64,000 nt of DNA. It comes from Haliotis asinina. Taxonomy: Eukaryota > Mollusca > Gastropoda > Lepetellida > Haliotidae. Numbering within the stretch: the first letter of the stretch is position 1; each line of letters opens with the position of its first letter. The DNA is taken from contig NC_090287.1 in assembly GCF_037392515.1 (NCBI RefSeq), forward strand, positions 12,575,001-12,639,000. Direction: 5' to 3'. Below are positions 47,082 to 59,994 of this stretch, piece by piece. The translations under genes were made by a program, and so were the position numbers. The notes under the pieces were generated by a model. It saw only the letters and a program-made list of their open reading frames with translations, did no database searches and had not been told where the DNA came from.

Positions 47082-47449
47082 GTAATACCTAAGACACAAT
47101 AGCTATGTACCTTAGCAAGGTTTACACAGGACAGAACGACTCAAAATTGCGCATTATTTTTCAATTCAGCATGGCCGCATGTATAAAACGATGAGAAGCA
47201 GAATTCAGAATTTCAGAAATTGGAAATACAATACAGACCCAACTGTATGGATTAGAGCTTCCTTAATTCGTGAGCCTTTCATAGCGCGGCCAAGCCATAG
47301 GTTAAATTGAGATTCTAAGTCAATGATCAAGTATGTAATGTAGTGACTGGTCACGGAGGGTATAGAATTGTGTTTGTGGTAGAACTATGAATACCTGTAT
47401 CCTTGGCTTGTCATTTTCAATATGACTTTTTAAGACAGTCGACGAAGAC

Positions 47450-47642
47450 TGCGGAACATCTCAGCACAACACTTACAGAACGATCATTCGTAACTACTCG
47501 TCTCCAGCTTGCCTGAATGACGCAAGTAGTTACGAATGACAGAACGATCGGCAGAGTTGCCTCCCCTTGTCGGCAGGTGGCACATAGAACTTCCGGGACT
47601 GAACTGTAGCTGAATTATTATAAATACATGTAGTGACTGAAA
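47450..47642 (+). promoter_or_regulatory. ACTR10 promoter / 5' UTR with hairpin and ETS-type site
   Basis: Immediately upstream of the ACTR10 start codon. A 15-bp inverted repeat (TCATTCGTAACTACT at 47484-47498, complement at 47525-47539) encloses 26 bases. An ACTTCCGG word, the reverse of an ETS/GABP site, lies at 47589-47596. The sequence is more CpG-rich than the flanks and has no clear TATA box at a usual distance, although TATAAATA occurs at about 47619. Confidence 0.45.
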
Positions 47643-50600
47643 ATGCCGTTATACGAAGGTCTTGCGTATGGTGGGGACAAAAACGTAGTTGTCGTTGACA
47701 TTGGCAATGCCTATACCAAGTAAGTTATTTCTTATCGAAGAGCATGTGTGCACAGTAAACATAGTTTATCAAGTATCGGCGAAATGAGTCAGTCACACTC
47801 AGTCACAGTCACCCCTGGACAGTGTTTGGGGCCAAATGTAGATCTACTTGCAGACAAGTACGACGCCTTAGTACTGCCAGTACTTCATCTACTTTCTTAT
47901 GAGCTATACTGAACTATGGCTGGAAATGCGCTGATGTCATTCACAATTTCGATGTATGTCAAAATAAATTAGGACTTATGCGATACAGTTGGTCCACCAA
48001 CAACTTGCATAGATCCTTCAGTACGTTACTGATGACAAGGACAACGATCCATTATGATTCAGATGTCACACCTATCACAAATATTAGAAAGCGAATACGA
48101 ACAATGGCTAATGCAACAACAAACAGTTGATGTATCATTCAGTTTGTTCAATGAACAATACCTTAAATGGAATGTGTTTATCATGTTGACAGATTAATTT
48201 ATCATGCAATGACCACATATCTGTCATGTCAAATATATGTAATTGTTGACTCATCACAAATGGCCTGGTTCTATTTAATCCAGCAGGTCCTGTTTTATCA
48301 CTCAATTTCAGTTAAAAATATGCCTTTGAAGAATTGAATTCATGATGAAGGGATATAGCTTGACTCTCCTTACAAAGGTTAGGCACAGTTTTGCAATAGG
48401 TTTTACAGTCGTTTATGTCATCACAGAAATGACACAAATGTTTCATATGTGTTCAAAAACCCACACTACAAGGATACATGATAATAATCACATCAAAAAG
48501 ACAGATGACTTTATTGATTGGTTTATGTCTAATTGGTATTAGAATCAAACCAAGCAATGAAAGTTGGTGCTAGTCCAGTTATTGTCAATACGTTATCATG
48601 ATCCTCATTGAACTTTCTATAGAGGTTTGACTGGCTCATCTTATAGGTGTGGTCTGGCAGGAGAGACTGGTCCAAGGTGCATCATACCCAGTGAAGTGAA
48701 GAGTTCCAGGACAGGGAAGGTAGGGAGTTACACAGAGTTCATCCATGGATACCAAAAGCTACCCAGACCTTGATCAAGGAATTGCACTAAATCTTGAATT
48801 TCCTATGACCAGGGAAGCAGAACTGTTCGATGAAATGAACCATTGGTTGATTCTAGGTACAATTGTCAATGTCGGTACTTGTAAGAATCTTCACATTGCC
48901 TTCTCATAGTGATACAGGATGTATTGTCATGCTCTCAGACTCCCAGTGAGTCCACAGGATAGCATGCCCTGGTTGAATTATTCCTTTCTCCCTCTCATTC
49001 ACAACACTGTTTTAAGACAATAACCATGAAACCATTTTATTCTGAAGTAATAAACATGTTTCAATGTTGAAACATTCTGAGAAAATGTCAGCACTTCCTT
49101 ATCATAGAAAATCGTAGCGTAAGTTTTGGAAGACATCATCAAATAATGGTCTACCTGATGATTGTATGATGTACCTCTTGTGTATAAAGCATATCAAATA
49201 ATTACATTATCTACCTGATGGATATATTGCATGTATCGTGTGCTTCTGTTTCAGATTACGAAACTATGGGATTACACATGTACAAGTGATTTGCATGACA
49301 ACCTGAAAGATTTCCTCTATGTGCTTTACTTTAAGTGAGTAACCAAGCAGTAATGTTTGTCCTTTGTTCCCGCATGACAATAAAAAACTCATTAGGCCCT
49401 TGGACTGTTAATGAATGCAAACTTGATCTCATCACTATTTGGCTAGAGTAATGCTGATGTGACATAAAGCTTTACTCCGTTCAACTTTAGTCAGTTGAAT
49501 CTGTCAGTATCAAACAAACTTGTTCTACATGATGCCAATTGTCCAAAGTATGATTGTTTCTGTTTCCCACCATTGTCACTTACAGCAACAAGTGTTGGTC
49601 AGTTTTATTTGGGGCTTCTTAACCAGGGGGAGATAACTCTATCTTGATTTCCAGCTAACTCGCACAGTTATACTCTGATTTCAGTTGAGACTGATGAAGA
49701 GTTCACAAACACAGAATCTAATGACTGCAAGAGAAAATAAATTTTTCACAGTCACATGAAATCAACATGTGGCTGTAACAGATCCTTTGTATTTTAGCAC
49801 TTTGTATATCAATTAGAATTCATGTAAATAATTGACCTGTGAAGGTCTGGGCTAGAAAAGGCCTTCAGTACCCATGCTTGCTATAAAAGGCGACTATGCT
49901 TCTCATAAGAGGCAACTATTGGGATCGGGTGGTCAGGCTCGCTGACTTCATTGACACATGTCATCAGTTCCCAATTGCACAGATTGATGTTCATGTTGTT
50001 GATTACTGGATTGTCTTGTCCACACTCTTTTACCCATGTAAATAATTAATTCAAGTGTCATGGAATGATTTTTATCTTCCTATTTTGTCATATTATACAG
50101 CCTTTAATTACCCAACACTTACAACCAGATCACTGAGCATGCTTACTTCATGTTCACTGCGCCACTCAATAACCTGAGCCCTTAAGTCTTTTTGTCTTCT
50201 AAGCCAGCATGGGCAAATAGCTAAGCTATATATTTTCACACATTACAATGTTTGTGGTCACTCCACATTCAGTTGTCAGATAAATAACATTTCATGTGGA
50301 TTTTATTGACAAATGTTTGGATCACATTCCGAGATAAGCATTTGATACAGCAACGTCCTCAGGTGTAAAATAAATGTATGCTCACACACCTGGGTTGTTG
50401 TTTTCTCTGTTAGACACACATCTCCAAATAAACCATTGATCATTGATGAACAAAAATTATCATCTGTTCTCTCAGTGTGTGACTGACACAGCCCTGCTAC
50501 TAACAGACCAACTCTTATTGTCTCATAACTTTGGACACCTGAATAAAAACGTTGTTTAACAAGCTATCAGTTTTTTTTTTTCATGTGGGAGTACCACTTG

Positions 50601-53600
50601 CTGGTAGACCAGAAGTAGTGAGGCTAACCTTGTTGAAATGTTTGCTTCCAGGCACTTGCTGGTGAATCCTAAAGATCGGCGTGTAGTGGTGGTGGAGTCT
50701 TTATTGTGTCCATCAACTTTCCGAGAGGCCCTAGCTAGTGTACTCTTCAGACATTATGAGGTTGGTGCAGTTTTGTGATGATGGCCATGATTTATGAAAA
50801 GTTTTAGAAGATTGTGTGGCTGTATTATGTGTTTATGAGAGTGTCTGTGAGTTTGGTTAGCATCTGTGTGTGTGTGTGAGAGGGAGTGAAGAGAGGGAGA
50901 TTATGAATTGCCTTGATATCCGCCATAACCAGCTCAAGAGTCCAGGTACTGATTTAGAAAATGCCACTCGCAGAACTTAATTTCGAACATTAGGGTGCCA
51001 ACATTTTGAATTGCAAGTCTCTTGAAATTTGACACACATGTGACTATGGTTCTCTCTTCTTGCCCTCCTGAGAAAGTACTTAAGTCCCAAAACATTTAAT
51101 GTAAATTTAAATCTACCAAGTTTTTAATCATAGTATTCATGTTATTGTAATTTTGGCTAGCATTTCGTACATTCACCAACGGCTGAAGGGATGATGTAAA
51201 TCCAACTAGGGTGCATGCAGGTAGCAAAGGTACTGTAAGTCCCCATGGTCGCTAGTATGGTGATCTACCTTCAGTTGTTGGCGATCTATAGCCTGTGTTT
51301 TATGTTGTATTGTCGGCTTTAATTACTAGAATGTTTCACTTTTTCACGCCAGTTTTATACCCATATCTGTGATGCACAAATATTTTTACTGTGCATCGTG
51401 ACAGGTTTTTTTCTTGAAAAGTTTTCTTTTTTCTCATATAAATTGTTTTCGTCACAATATCTTGCCAGGCAAGTTCAGTGCTGTTTGCCCCGAGTCACAT
51501 GGCATGTCTTCTGGTGCTGGGGACAAGCACTGGGATGGTGATGGACATTGGCTACAAAGAGGCACTGGTCATACCTGTATCCTTCTAATGAGGTAGCTCA
51601 ACATGGCTGATTCTAGATTCTGTAGCGTTTCTGTATGTTCTTATTTTTTATTATGCCTGGAAGAATTGTGCAGAATCACTCATCAGTTCGGTTTCTGGTT
51701 TCTTCAGTTTGCCCCAGACATTGTGTAAACATTTCATGCTCAAAGTGAATGTTATAAACATGACAATGCAGCTTTGTTTGCAAGTAATTGTGTCTGTCAT
51801 GCTCAGTATTTCATGAACAGAAATTTTGTAACATGGATTTTTTTTTACTTCACCACAGTGCTTGGGAGTTCTTAAATTCTGTAAATCCATGTCATGTCTA
51901 TTCTCTTAAATCATGGCAAATGGTAGCAGAACAAATACAGTTCTTATTTTGTTACTCTTTGCATCTTTAATACAAATTTCTTGACTTAGTTATTGACATT
52001 GATATATATGTAGTAATATATAGATAGCTTGGAAAAATGTGTGAGAGGACTAAATATTTGTTCAAGTCCTTGCTGATGTTGATAGAATTCCATCCACATT
52101 TGTTACAACACCCTTGACCATGTGAAGGTATATGAAGGAATTCCAGTGCTCAAGGCGTGGCAGTCCATACCTTTTGGTGGGAAGGCAATTCACAGGTGAG
52201 TGACTAGATTTATGTTAAAAGTTACATTAAATGATGCAAATTAATCAGTTTAGAATTTTGTTGTTCCAGTTCCCAGACATTGATTTCCTGCATGATTCAT
52301 TGGAACTGATCATGAAGATCTGTGATAAATGTTTACCGGTTGTGACAGTGTTTTCTAACATTTACTCTTCGGGGGTTTGGTAGGGGGTTAATGATGAGTG
52401 AGTGAGTGAGTTTAGTTTTATACCACACTCAGCAATATTCCAGCTATATAGAATAAATAATCGAGTTTGGACCAGACAATCCAGTGATCAACAACATGAG
52501 CATTGATCTGCGCAATTGGGAACCGATGACGTGTCAACCAAGTCATCTAGTCTGACCACCTGATCCCGTTAATGGCCTATTACAACAAGCATGGTCGCCT
52601 TTTATGGCAAGCATGGGTTGCTGAAGGCCTAGTCTACCCCGGGACTTTCACAGGTCGGTTAGTGAAAAGCATGTTGAGTATAACAAGTTAAAATACTACA
52701 GATTCATAACATAGACGATTCAAAGCATAATTCTGTTTCTGTGAATTCTAGTCATGTATATGTACAGAAGTAAGACTTGCTCTACATTATATGAATTCTT
52801 TTGTTCAGATACCAAAAGGAATTTCACATTTTTGTGTGTTCGCAGTTAGGAATGATTGTTATTTTGGTCATTTGAATCATCAATTCATCCTCATCTGAAT
52901 TATCAGAACGGGTGATTTTTCTTAAAATTTTATTGATTTTCAAAAACTTATCAGTTATCACCCATATGGTATTTAGTTCCATATGTTCTGATTTACAGTA
53001 GGCGAGGAAGTAAGCTACAAAAACTATGGGAACAATTGCCATGTATTCAATGAAGCTCTAGAGGATTCAGAAGATCCAAGCTGGGAGAGTCCCCCATACA
53101 ACATGTAAAGGGACACTACTCTTTTTAAATGATCAGTCACTCGCTCCTCCGGGGGAGTGTTCTGACGAGTGAGCCCCATCTACTGTTTGTCTCACGAAAC
53201 TGTCCAGTTATTACATGATTTTACATGCTGGTATCCATGGTTACATTTCAGCCAAATTGAGGCCCAGTTGAAGGAGCATGCTACTGTGACAACGTCAGAA
53301 CAAACCAACAAACCCTTTAGTTCCTGTACAGGTCTGTGTCCTGACATTGAAAGTCCTTTGCGGCATTAGTTCTTGAATTTCCCAGGGATGGTTTGAATTG
53401 AAGTGAAGTAAAATGATTCTAAGCAAACAGCCAGAATTAATGGATTTTAACAGTCAACATAAGAATTTCCATTTTGGTTGCAGTGGTTTGAGCTCCAGAT
53501 CTGCTTCATTGTTGCAAACAATATATATTATGTACCAATACTACTCAAGTGCATATGTACAGATGTGTATGAAAGGTTTAAAATTGCAGTATTTCAACAA

Positions 53601-56600
53601 CACTCTTCATATTTACCCAATAGGTCCGTCCAAAAATACTTAGCTGTGCTTCTTAGCAAATATGTATTTACAGATCAAATGGTGGCTTAAAACAGAAATG
53701 AGCTTTACTGCATTGAATAATGCAGGACAGTCATCACTAATAACATGTTTAATACTGTCATCAGTTTATACAACAATGTAGACACAACAAACATATACAA
53801 ATATTTAGTAAACAATTTAGAACATTGATTTTTGTCTTGTCAGTATTGAAGGGCAGTTAGGTAACATAGTGGTTAAAGTGTTCACTTGTCACACCAGAGA
53901 TTCCAGTTCGATTCCCCACATGGGTAGGGTACAATGTATGAAGCCCGTTTCTGGTGTCCCTCATCGTGATGTTGGTAGAATATTGCTAAAAGCAACGTAA
54001 GACCTCACTCACTCATTTGCTCTTTGTTTTCAGATGATCTGAATGAAGAAGTTTTGGAAAATATTAAAGGTAAAAATATATTTAATTCTAACAATGCCCT
54101 GGTTTTCAAGTGATGCTGTGGATTTCTGTTGGGAATTGACCATTATTTCTTTTAAGTTGTTTATGCAACAAGACTTTTTTTTTATTTTGCTTTTTTTATG
54201 AGAGTACCCAATTTACCAGTATTTGTTGGAAGTTTGGCGATAATGTGATATTAATGGTGAACATCCTCTGTGATGATTTGAACTGTTTTCAGTGCAGTGC
54301 TGCTTCGTGACCAGCCACAGTCGAGCCAAGCAGATTCAGGATGTCCTCGTGAAAGGAGCAGACATAAACAAGGTAGGGGAACATAAAACAGAGTAGTATG
54401 AACATAGCTAGTTTGTGTTTTAAACATTAGCATGACCAGTTGAGACAGAATAGGGAAAATCCTTATATGCAATAAAGTTGTATTTGCAAGAGTATACACA
54501 AGTAGAGATAAGTACCGTTGGCATCGCTGCTTCCTATGGTTATTTAAGAGTTACCTGATGTACATGGATCTCCATTTGACTGAAGTGACATGAAAATAAG
54601 CTCAGGTAGTGGAAGGGCCAAGGGTATACCAGTATGTTATCATAGAGTTGAAATATGATACACCGGATGCTGGGGATTATGATTTATAGCTTTTAACTTT
54701 ACTTATGAAGTGTTAGCGGTAGCCATTTTAAAATTAGAGTGAGTGAGTTTAGTTTTAGCCACTTTTAGCTATTTTGCAGCAATGTCATTACAGGTTACCC
54801 CTGTGATGGGCTTCACACATTGTACCCATGTAGGGAATTAAACCTGTGTCATCAGCTAGATATGCGATAGCTTTAACTACAAGGCTACCCCACCACCCCT
54901 TATAAAATTAGATGGACATGCTAGAATTGTGTTGTTACTTCTATTATTGTGATTTTCAAGAAATAAGGTTGAAATATATCACATTTTAATTCTTAAGCTA
55001 AAACAATAAGTTAACCTTAAAAACTCACATTACAAATCACCACAAAGGAAGTACAACAGCAATTCAACAATGTTCAAAATAGACTGTACTTCAATTTGGA
55101 GGCAGTACAAATAAAGAGATAATAAAATATAGAAACCTTGATTATATCAAGTAGACAGTGATGATAACATTAACAAAGCTGAAGTTTCCAAAATAGATCT
55201 AGGCTGGGAGTCTTGCATCACAGCAAAAACAGTGTAATAGTAATGGAAATATATGTCACTGTCACATATCCTGGACTCTGCACAGTTATTTTCTACTGTT
55301 GCCAGTTGCCAACACCTCCTCCAGATGTAGATTATCCATTGGATGGGAAGCAAATATTACACATCAATGGCAAACTCAGGTATGTATGTGCATTTAGAGA
55401 GGAACAGGACCAACGTGATTAAAGGTGTGGAACGATACTGTTGTACAGTGCCAGTGATCTATGGTTTGAGATATGTTAGTACAAGGGAGGGCCTTTGTAT
55501 AGGTGAGGTAAATGTAATGTTCTGAATAAAATTTATATTTTGTACTTATCCTGACTCGTGCTTAATTGCGTATCTCCTCCTTCCTGGCGAAGGTAGTGGA
55601 ACACCTGAAATCCTAGAGCTAGTGTAGAGGCCAAGGCTCTGACTTCATGTGGGTTGGAGGCTCGCGGAGGTTTCAATCCTGGTGATTTGTAGGCTCTCGG
55701 TATAACAGCTCTGATCCACACTGAGATAATGTTGCAGGACCAGTGATGGATAGCATGAATCACCACTTTCATCTCCAACTGGTTGATGTGAAGAGCTTGA
55801 TCTTCCTTCACTCATGATGAGCTTGTATGCAGAGAAGATGCGTTATTCTTCGTCTTTAAATCATCAGCACTCTACATTATGAGCAAGTTGACATTCAAAG
55901 GAAGGCTATTTTTAGCTGGCTGCCTGTCCGATCATTCAATGTTGCAAGCCTCCTGATAGGGAATGTTGAATCTTCTGTTTGAAGACATCTGTGCCTCCTA
56001 AAGAATCAACTGACACTGTAGACTGCTAATCTAGTGTGTAATCAACATCTTTCCAGCGTTGAAAGTCTGCAAGTGAATGTTGACAACTTCCAGATACTGG
56101 AACAATAACACCACATTCTGCGCAGGCCTTGTCTCTCGGGGACCAATCAGATTGTAGATGTGACATTACCAGTGTAGCAGTCAACTGATCATCGTGAAAT
56201 GTTGTTCAGATGGTGACATTCGCTTTGACCTTTGCTAACATTCGGGCTTGTCCTTAACTATGCTGTTTGGCGAGCATGTGTCTAGATGAGTAAAGCGCAC
56301 AAATAAAAATGTCTTGAGCCAACCATCTTTTGCTACCTCTTCAATCTTCCCATCAAATATTGTAGGCGCTGACCAAGGAGCTTGATGTAAGGGCCTTGTA
56401 AAATTCTCACTCCATGATGAGGTGGACAGGAGACCTTGTCAATGAAGTAAATTCAGTCCCGCAGTAGTTGAGGCGAGGTGTTTGAACTGCTGATCCTTCT
56501 TCTGTGTGACGAGTGCTGACAGGTTCATTCTCTCTTACTCGTTGACAGGATCACTGAACTGTGAGATGAGAGTCTTGTTGATAGCTCTAGATCGAGCTAG

Positions 56601-59600
56601 TCCGAAGAAGGTGCTCCTTCGACGAGCTGGGCAGACGGATGAAGATCTTCTGCGTTGACGAGGAGACCTGTGAGTCCACTCACCCGAGTGAGTGTCCTCA
56701 CGCGAGCATAGTCACTCACGATAGCGCCGTCACCCGTGTGGGGGCACTCACTCAATGAGGATGGATCTCTCTCCAGACTGCGACAGGATAACAAGGACGA
56801 CGGTGATGATCCTCTCGAACGGGTGCGTGTCTTCGCTTCCTCTTCATCCTCTGGTGTGGGTGCAGATCTAGTTGAAAGTTCACACGGAGCAGCAGTCGAC
56901 GTAGTTGAAGATCACAGTTTTCATTCTTCTTCAAAACGCCACTGTGTCAAGCTCATCATGTGAGTGGATTCTGCGACAACTTCGATGAAGAGGACTTCGT
57001 CTTCGACGACAACGATCTAGACTTCTTAGACTGTGACAGTTTCTGCTGAAGTTCTATGTGACACAATAATCACAAATTTAACAAATTATGATGCATATAC
57101 ATAAGCCAAATACTGCATACAACATAAATTTAGTTGAAAGGACTGAAATAATTGAAAGACTTATCACCATATCTGGGACCCCAGGTGCCTCCTCGTCGGG
57201 CGATGAGGAGAGAGTGACAAGCATGGTTAGTCATGTGACCAATTTGCTGAGAAAAGGGAGGCTACTGGTGTGTGAGTGTATTTATGTTCACTTCTTTTAG
57301 AAGGGAACTTCAAGGGATTTCATGTGTTCCACTTCCTTCGCCAGGGAGGAGGAGATAAGCAATTAAGCATGAGTCAGGATAAGGAAAAATAATGGCGCTG
57401 TGAAGATTATTTCACTTGTAATCCAATGAGCGTCTAGCTCTCTGTTATTGTATGTACTAGTTGTGATGTACAGTGATGTTCGCCCAATGAGACACCATAG
57501 CATAGTTTAACATGATACACAACTCATACCCATTATACTGACTTCAAACTAACCAGGAGCTCCTTTCACAAAGCAACCCTAACTAAGGTTAAGCTTGACT
57601 CCCATGCTTTAGCATTTCACTAAGGTTACCTTAGTGACTTACGATCACCTTATTGCTTCGTGAAAGGAGGACCATGTCTGCTTGACCAGTTTAGCAAGAG
57701 CCAGTCTGTTCATTGAACCTGAGACTATCTTTTCTCTTAGGAAATATATAGGATTTTACTGCTTCACTGATATCTATGTGAATGAAGATGGTAATATTTT
57801 GTATGTTTTCTGTACAGAGAACATGTTTGTGAGATTCTGTTCGAACAAGACCGTGATGAGAGATCAGTGGCAACACTCATTCTGGATGCTCTGCTTGAGG
57901 TTAGTAACAAATCACCTCTAGCTGCATTCCCTCTCTGCAAATCCAGTGCATTTCACATCTGTATAAGTAGGGGAGTAAAATGAAGTAAAACTATTAACAT
58001 TTAAATTCAAACTATTCCCCCACTAGACATTTAGTTACCAGGTGTTCATCATATTGTATTTATATCTACCAGCTGATGTGAATTGTAGTAGATTAAGCTT
58101 GAAATGTGTTGACATGGCAGAGATGATGGAAAAGTGATGAAAGATCTTCTTCTGGAGCAGAATAAAGAGTTTTAATGTGTAGGTTTGCATTATGATTGTT
58201 AGGATCTGGTAACATTATTGTGAATAGCTGCAACATTTTTCATGGCAATGAAGTAGTAATACTCACTCATTATTTGTAATAGGTATTTGCCTGAATTTTG
58301 TGTTGCAATCTTTTGCAATGATTCATGTTCTGAAATATGTATCACATTATGGAACATATGAAAGCTGTAACAAAGATAAATATTAATGGTCCTGTACACA
58401 GGACAGCAGTGTATCAGTCTTCCACATGTATGCTCTCAACAGTATATAGCACACTGACAAATCTTGATGGTGCAAATATGCTGAATGCACAGAATTTGCT
58501 TATTTATATCCATGCATTGAAGGAAAAGCATTTTTGAAAATCATGCAAGGATGTCGATAACTCAACCAACATTCAGACTTTGACTTACATGTTTTAAAAC
58601 ATGAATCAGTGATTGCAACTGCTTTTGCAGTGTCCAATTGACTTGCGTCGGAGCCTGTCTGAAAATATTGTGATAATGGGCGGTACAGCGATGATACCAG
58701 GCTTCCACCACAGACTAAGGGCGGAGCTGTATGAACTCCTGCAGAAACCCAAGTACAAGGACGCCATTGCTCTCAAAGTGTTTAAGTTCCACAAACCTCC
58801 ATCCAAAGAAAACTATACTGCATGGCTTGGAGGTGAGATTTACTGTATGCTTGTTTAGTGTCATATGGAAAGTTGCTTGCAGTTATGTCCTGGCTTCTTG
58901 TAATACAGGAAAATAATTATTGAAAAAGACAAATAACAGATGTCTTCTTGAATGTTTATTGAAGTGAACACTTATATCATTAAAATGGGAATTATATTAG
59001 TAGGTAGTTATATGTAACTGAAAGTGTACAACCTTTGCAGTTAAACAGTAAGTTGTGTCAGAATTCACATCAGTTAGTGACCAGTCATACTTAGTGACAG
59101 TGCAGTGGCATTGCCTTGTGAACTGCAACTTTTATCATGAGGTAGATAACAACTCACAATTGGAATATTTTTGCGATATTGTTGAAAACACAAAATTATC
59201 CCAAGCTTCTATAATATGACCTGTAATGATGCATTTGACTTTATGGCTAACAACTTGTTTGGTGCATAGAGTGCCATTTCGGTGTAGATTGCATCAAACT
59301 TGCAAGTGGTTTAAGAATCCACACTGAAACATCACCCTATGCAATAAACAAGAAGTTTTTTCATTATTGACTGACCAACATCTATGATAACACTCAGACA
59401 ACAACCTATACATGCTGGGCACATTAACTGGGGTCCACAAATCACCAATACATGATGTTGTCTTTGTACCAGGTGCTGTAATAGGAGCACTAGAGACCCT
59501 CCAGAGCAAGTCTCTTTCAAGAGAGGCTTACCTTCAGACAGGCAAGGTTGCTGATTGGTGTAACATTGCCCATGAACCCGAGACAGAAGAGCTCTCACCT

Positions 59601-59615
59601 GTTAAGGCTAAATAG
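47643..59615 (+). CDS. ACTR10: actin-related protein 10 (Arp11), dynactin subunit
   Basis: Thirteen exons join in phase to 403 residues: 47643-47719, 48647-48719, 49255-49334, 50652-50760, 51469-51576, 52128-52195, 53252-53331, 54034-54069, 54293-54372, 55306-55379, 57818-57899, 58631-58832, 59473-59615 (stop TAG). The start [20 protein letters not shown] matches the family start. Further anchors in family order are [102 protein letters not shown] and QTGKVADWC. The vertebrate protein is about 417 residues. Arp11 caps the pointed end of the Arp1 filament in dynactin, which links dynein to cargo. The fold is actin-like; nothing suggests loss of function. Intron 10 holds a DIRS-like element. 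Confidence 0.95.
49838..50037 (+). repeat. SINE-like family 1 copy
   Basis: From GTGAAGGTCTGGGCTAG through GGGATCGGGTGGTCAGGCTC to TACTGGATTGTCTTGTCC. The 3' tail is missing. Lies in ACTR10 intron 3. Confidence 0.85.
51060..51300 (+). repeat. dispersed repeat, copy 2 (first copy at 9539)
   Basis: Same block order as 9539-9777: CTCCTGAGAAAGTACTTAAG, AAGGGATGATGTAAATCC and TGGTGATCTACCTTCAGTTG. Lies in ACTR10 intron 4. Confidence 0.7.
52391..52660 (-). repeat. SINE-like family 1 copy, near full length
   Basis: Reading +: (GAGT)n at the left edge, CACTCAGCAATATTCCAGC, GACCAGACAATCCAGTGATC, and CTACCCCGGGACTTTCACAG at the right edge. Lies in ACTR10 intron 6. Confidence 0.9.
53845..54015 (+). 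repeat. tRNA-related SINE-like repeat (family 2), near full length
   Basis: The head GGTAACATAGTGGTTAAAG (A-box-like) is followed by AGTTCGATTCCCC (B-box-like) about 35 bases later, then ATGAAGCCCGTTTCTGG and the tail AGAATATTGCTAAAAGC ending in ACTCACTC. It ends only 18 bases before the 36-bp ACTR10 exon at 54034. Confidence 0.85.
54733..54899 (-). repeat. tRNA-related SINE-like repeat (family 2)
   Basis: Reading +: GAGTGAGTTTAGTTTTAGCC, GATGGGCTTCACACATTGTA and ATAGCTTTAACTACAAGG, the mirror of 53845-54015. Lies in ACTR10 intron 9. Confidence 0.8.
55525..57395 (-). mobile_element. DIRS-like retrotransposon, internally deleted copy
   Basis: Bases 55525-55617 and 57290-57395 are inverted copies (CTTATCCTGACTCGTGCTTA versus TAAGCATGAGTCAGGATAAG). 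They also match the ends of the element at 4690-9005. On the - strand 55533-55811 encodes [17 protein letters not shown], as in the RNase H domain of DIRS elements, followed by [17 protein letters not shown], like the His-x-x-Arg region of their tyrosine recombinase. Upstream on the same strand, 56500-56950 is Arg/Ser-rich and resembles gag. The element lies antisense in ACTR10 intron 10. Confidence 0.65.
55533..55811 (-). pseudogene. RNase H to tyrosine recombinase deletion fusion
   Basis: The 92-codon frame joins an RNase H start ([17 protein letters not shown]) to a recombinase C-terminal segment ([20 protein letters not shown]). Hundreds of residues normally separate these in a DIRS-like polyprotein, so a large internal deletion is likely. 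The frame runs into the terminal repeat. Confidence 0.55.
57556..57673. mobile_element. 118-bp palindromic miniature element
   Basis: The left end GGAGCTCCTTTCACAAAGCA pairs with the complement of the right end (GGTCCTCCTTTCACGAAGCA). The interior CTAAGGTTA/TAAGGTTACC words are also partly palindromic. It ends 144 bases before the ACTR10 exon at 57818. Confidence 0.7.
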
Positions 59616-59994
59616 GTCCATGACTTACTTGCTGGTGATGTGTGCACATGGAACAATTCTCTAAAGTCGCCATGACAACTGTGATGTCATGCTTTGTGAA
59701 GTGTATGGTGCTGTCCAGTTTGCAAGCTGTTGTCATTGGTAATGGCGTTATATAATACAAACATGAGATGCAGTTGTTGTAATGGTGTAAGAAATACTTC
59801 GATCAATGGAAGTAGTAATACATCTGAGGTATCATTTTGTATTTATTGAATCATAGGTCAAGTGGAGACATGGTACAGATTTTTTAAAAAAAAATTTCTT
59901 TGTATTTATTTGTTTATTTTTATTTCCCCCCCCCCAGCATGTAATACAGGGGGATATAGTTGACGCCTCGTCTGTCCATGCATCCGTAATCATT
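59616..59994 (+). other. ACTR10 3' flank / UTR
   Basis: AT-rich, with homopolymer A, T and C runs (59882-59937). No AATAAA was noticed close to the stop codon; TTTATT-type words occur. Nothing else is recognised. Confidence 0.4.

Noticed and set aside
53845..53920. tRNA-like sequence with A- and B-box-like words
   Set aside because: The arms do not form a convincing cloverleaf and the sequence continues into the family-2 SINE body and tail, so no functional tRNA is called.
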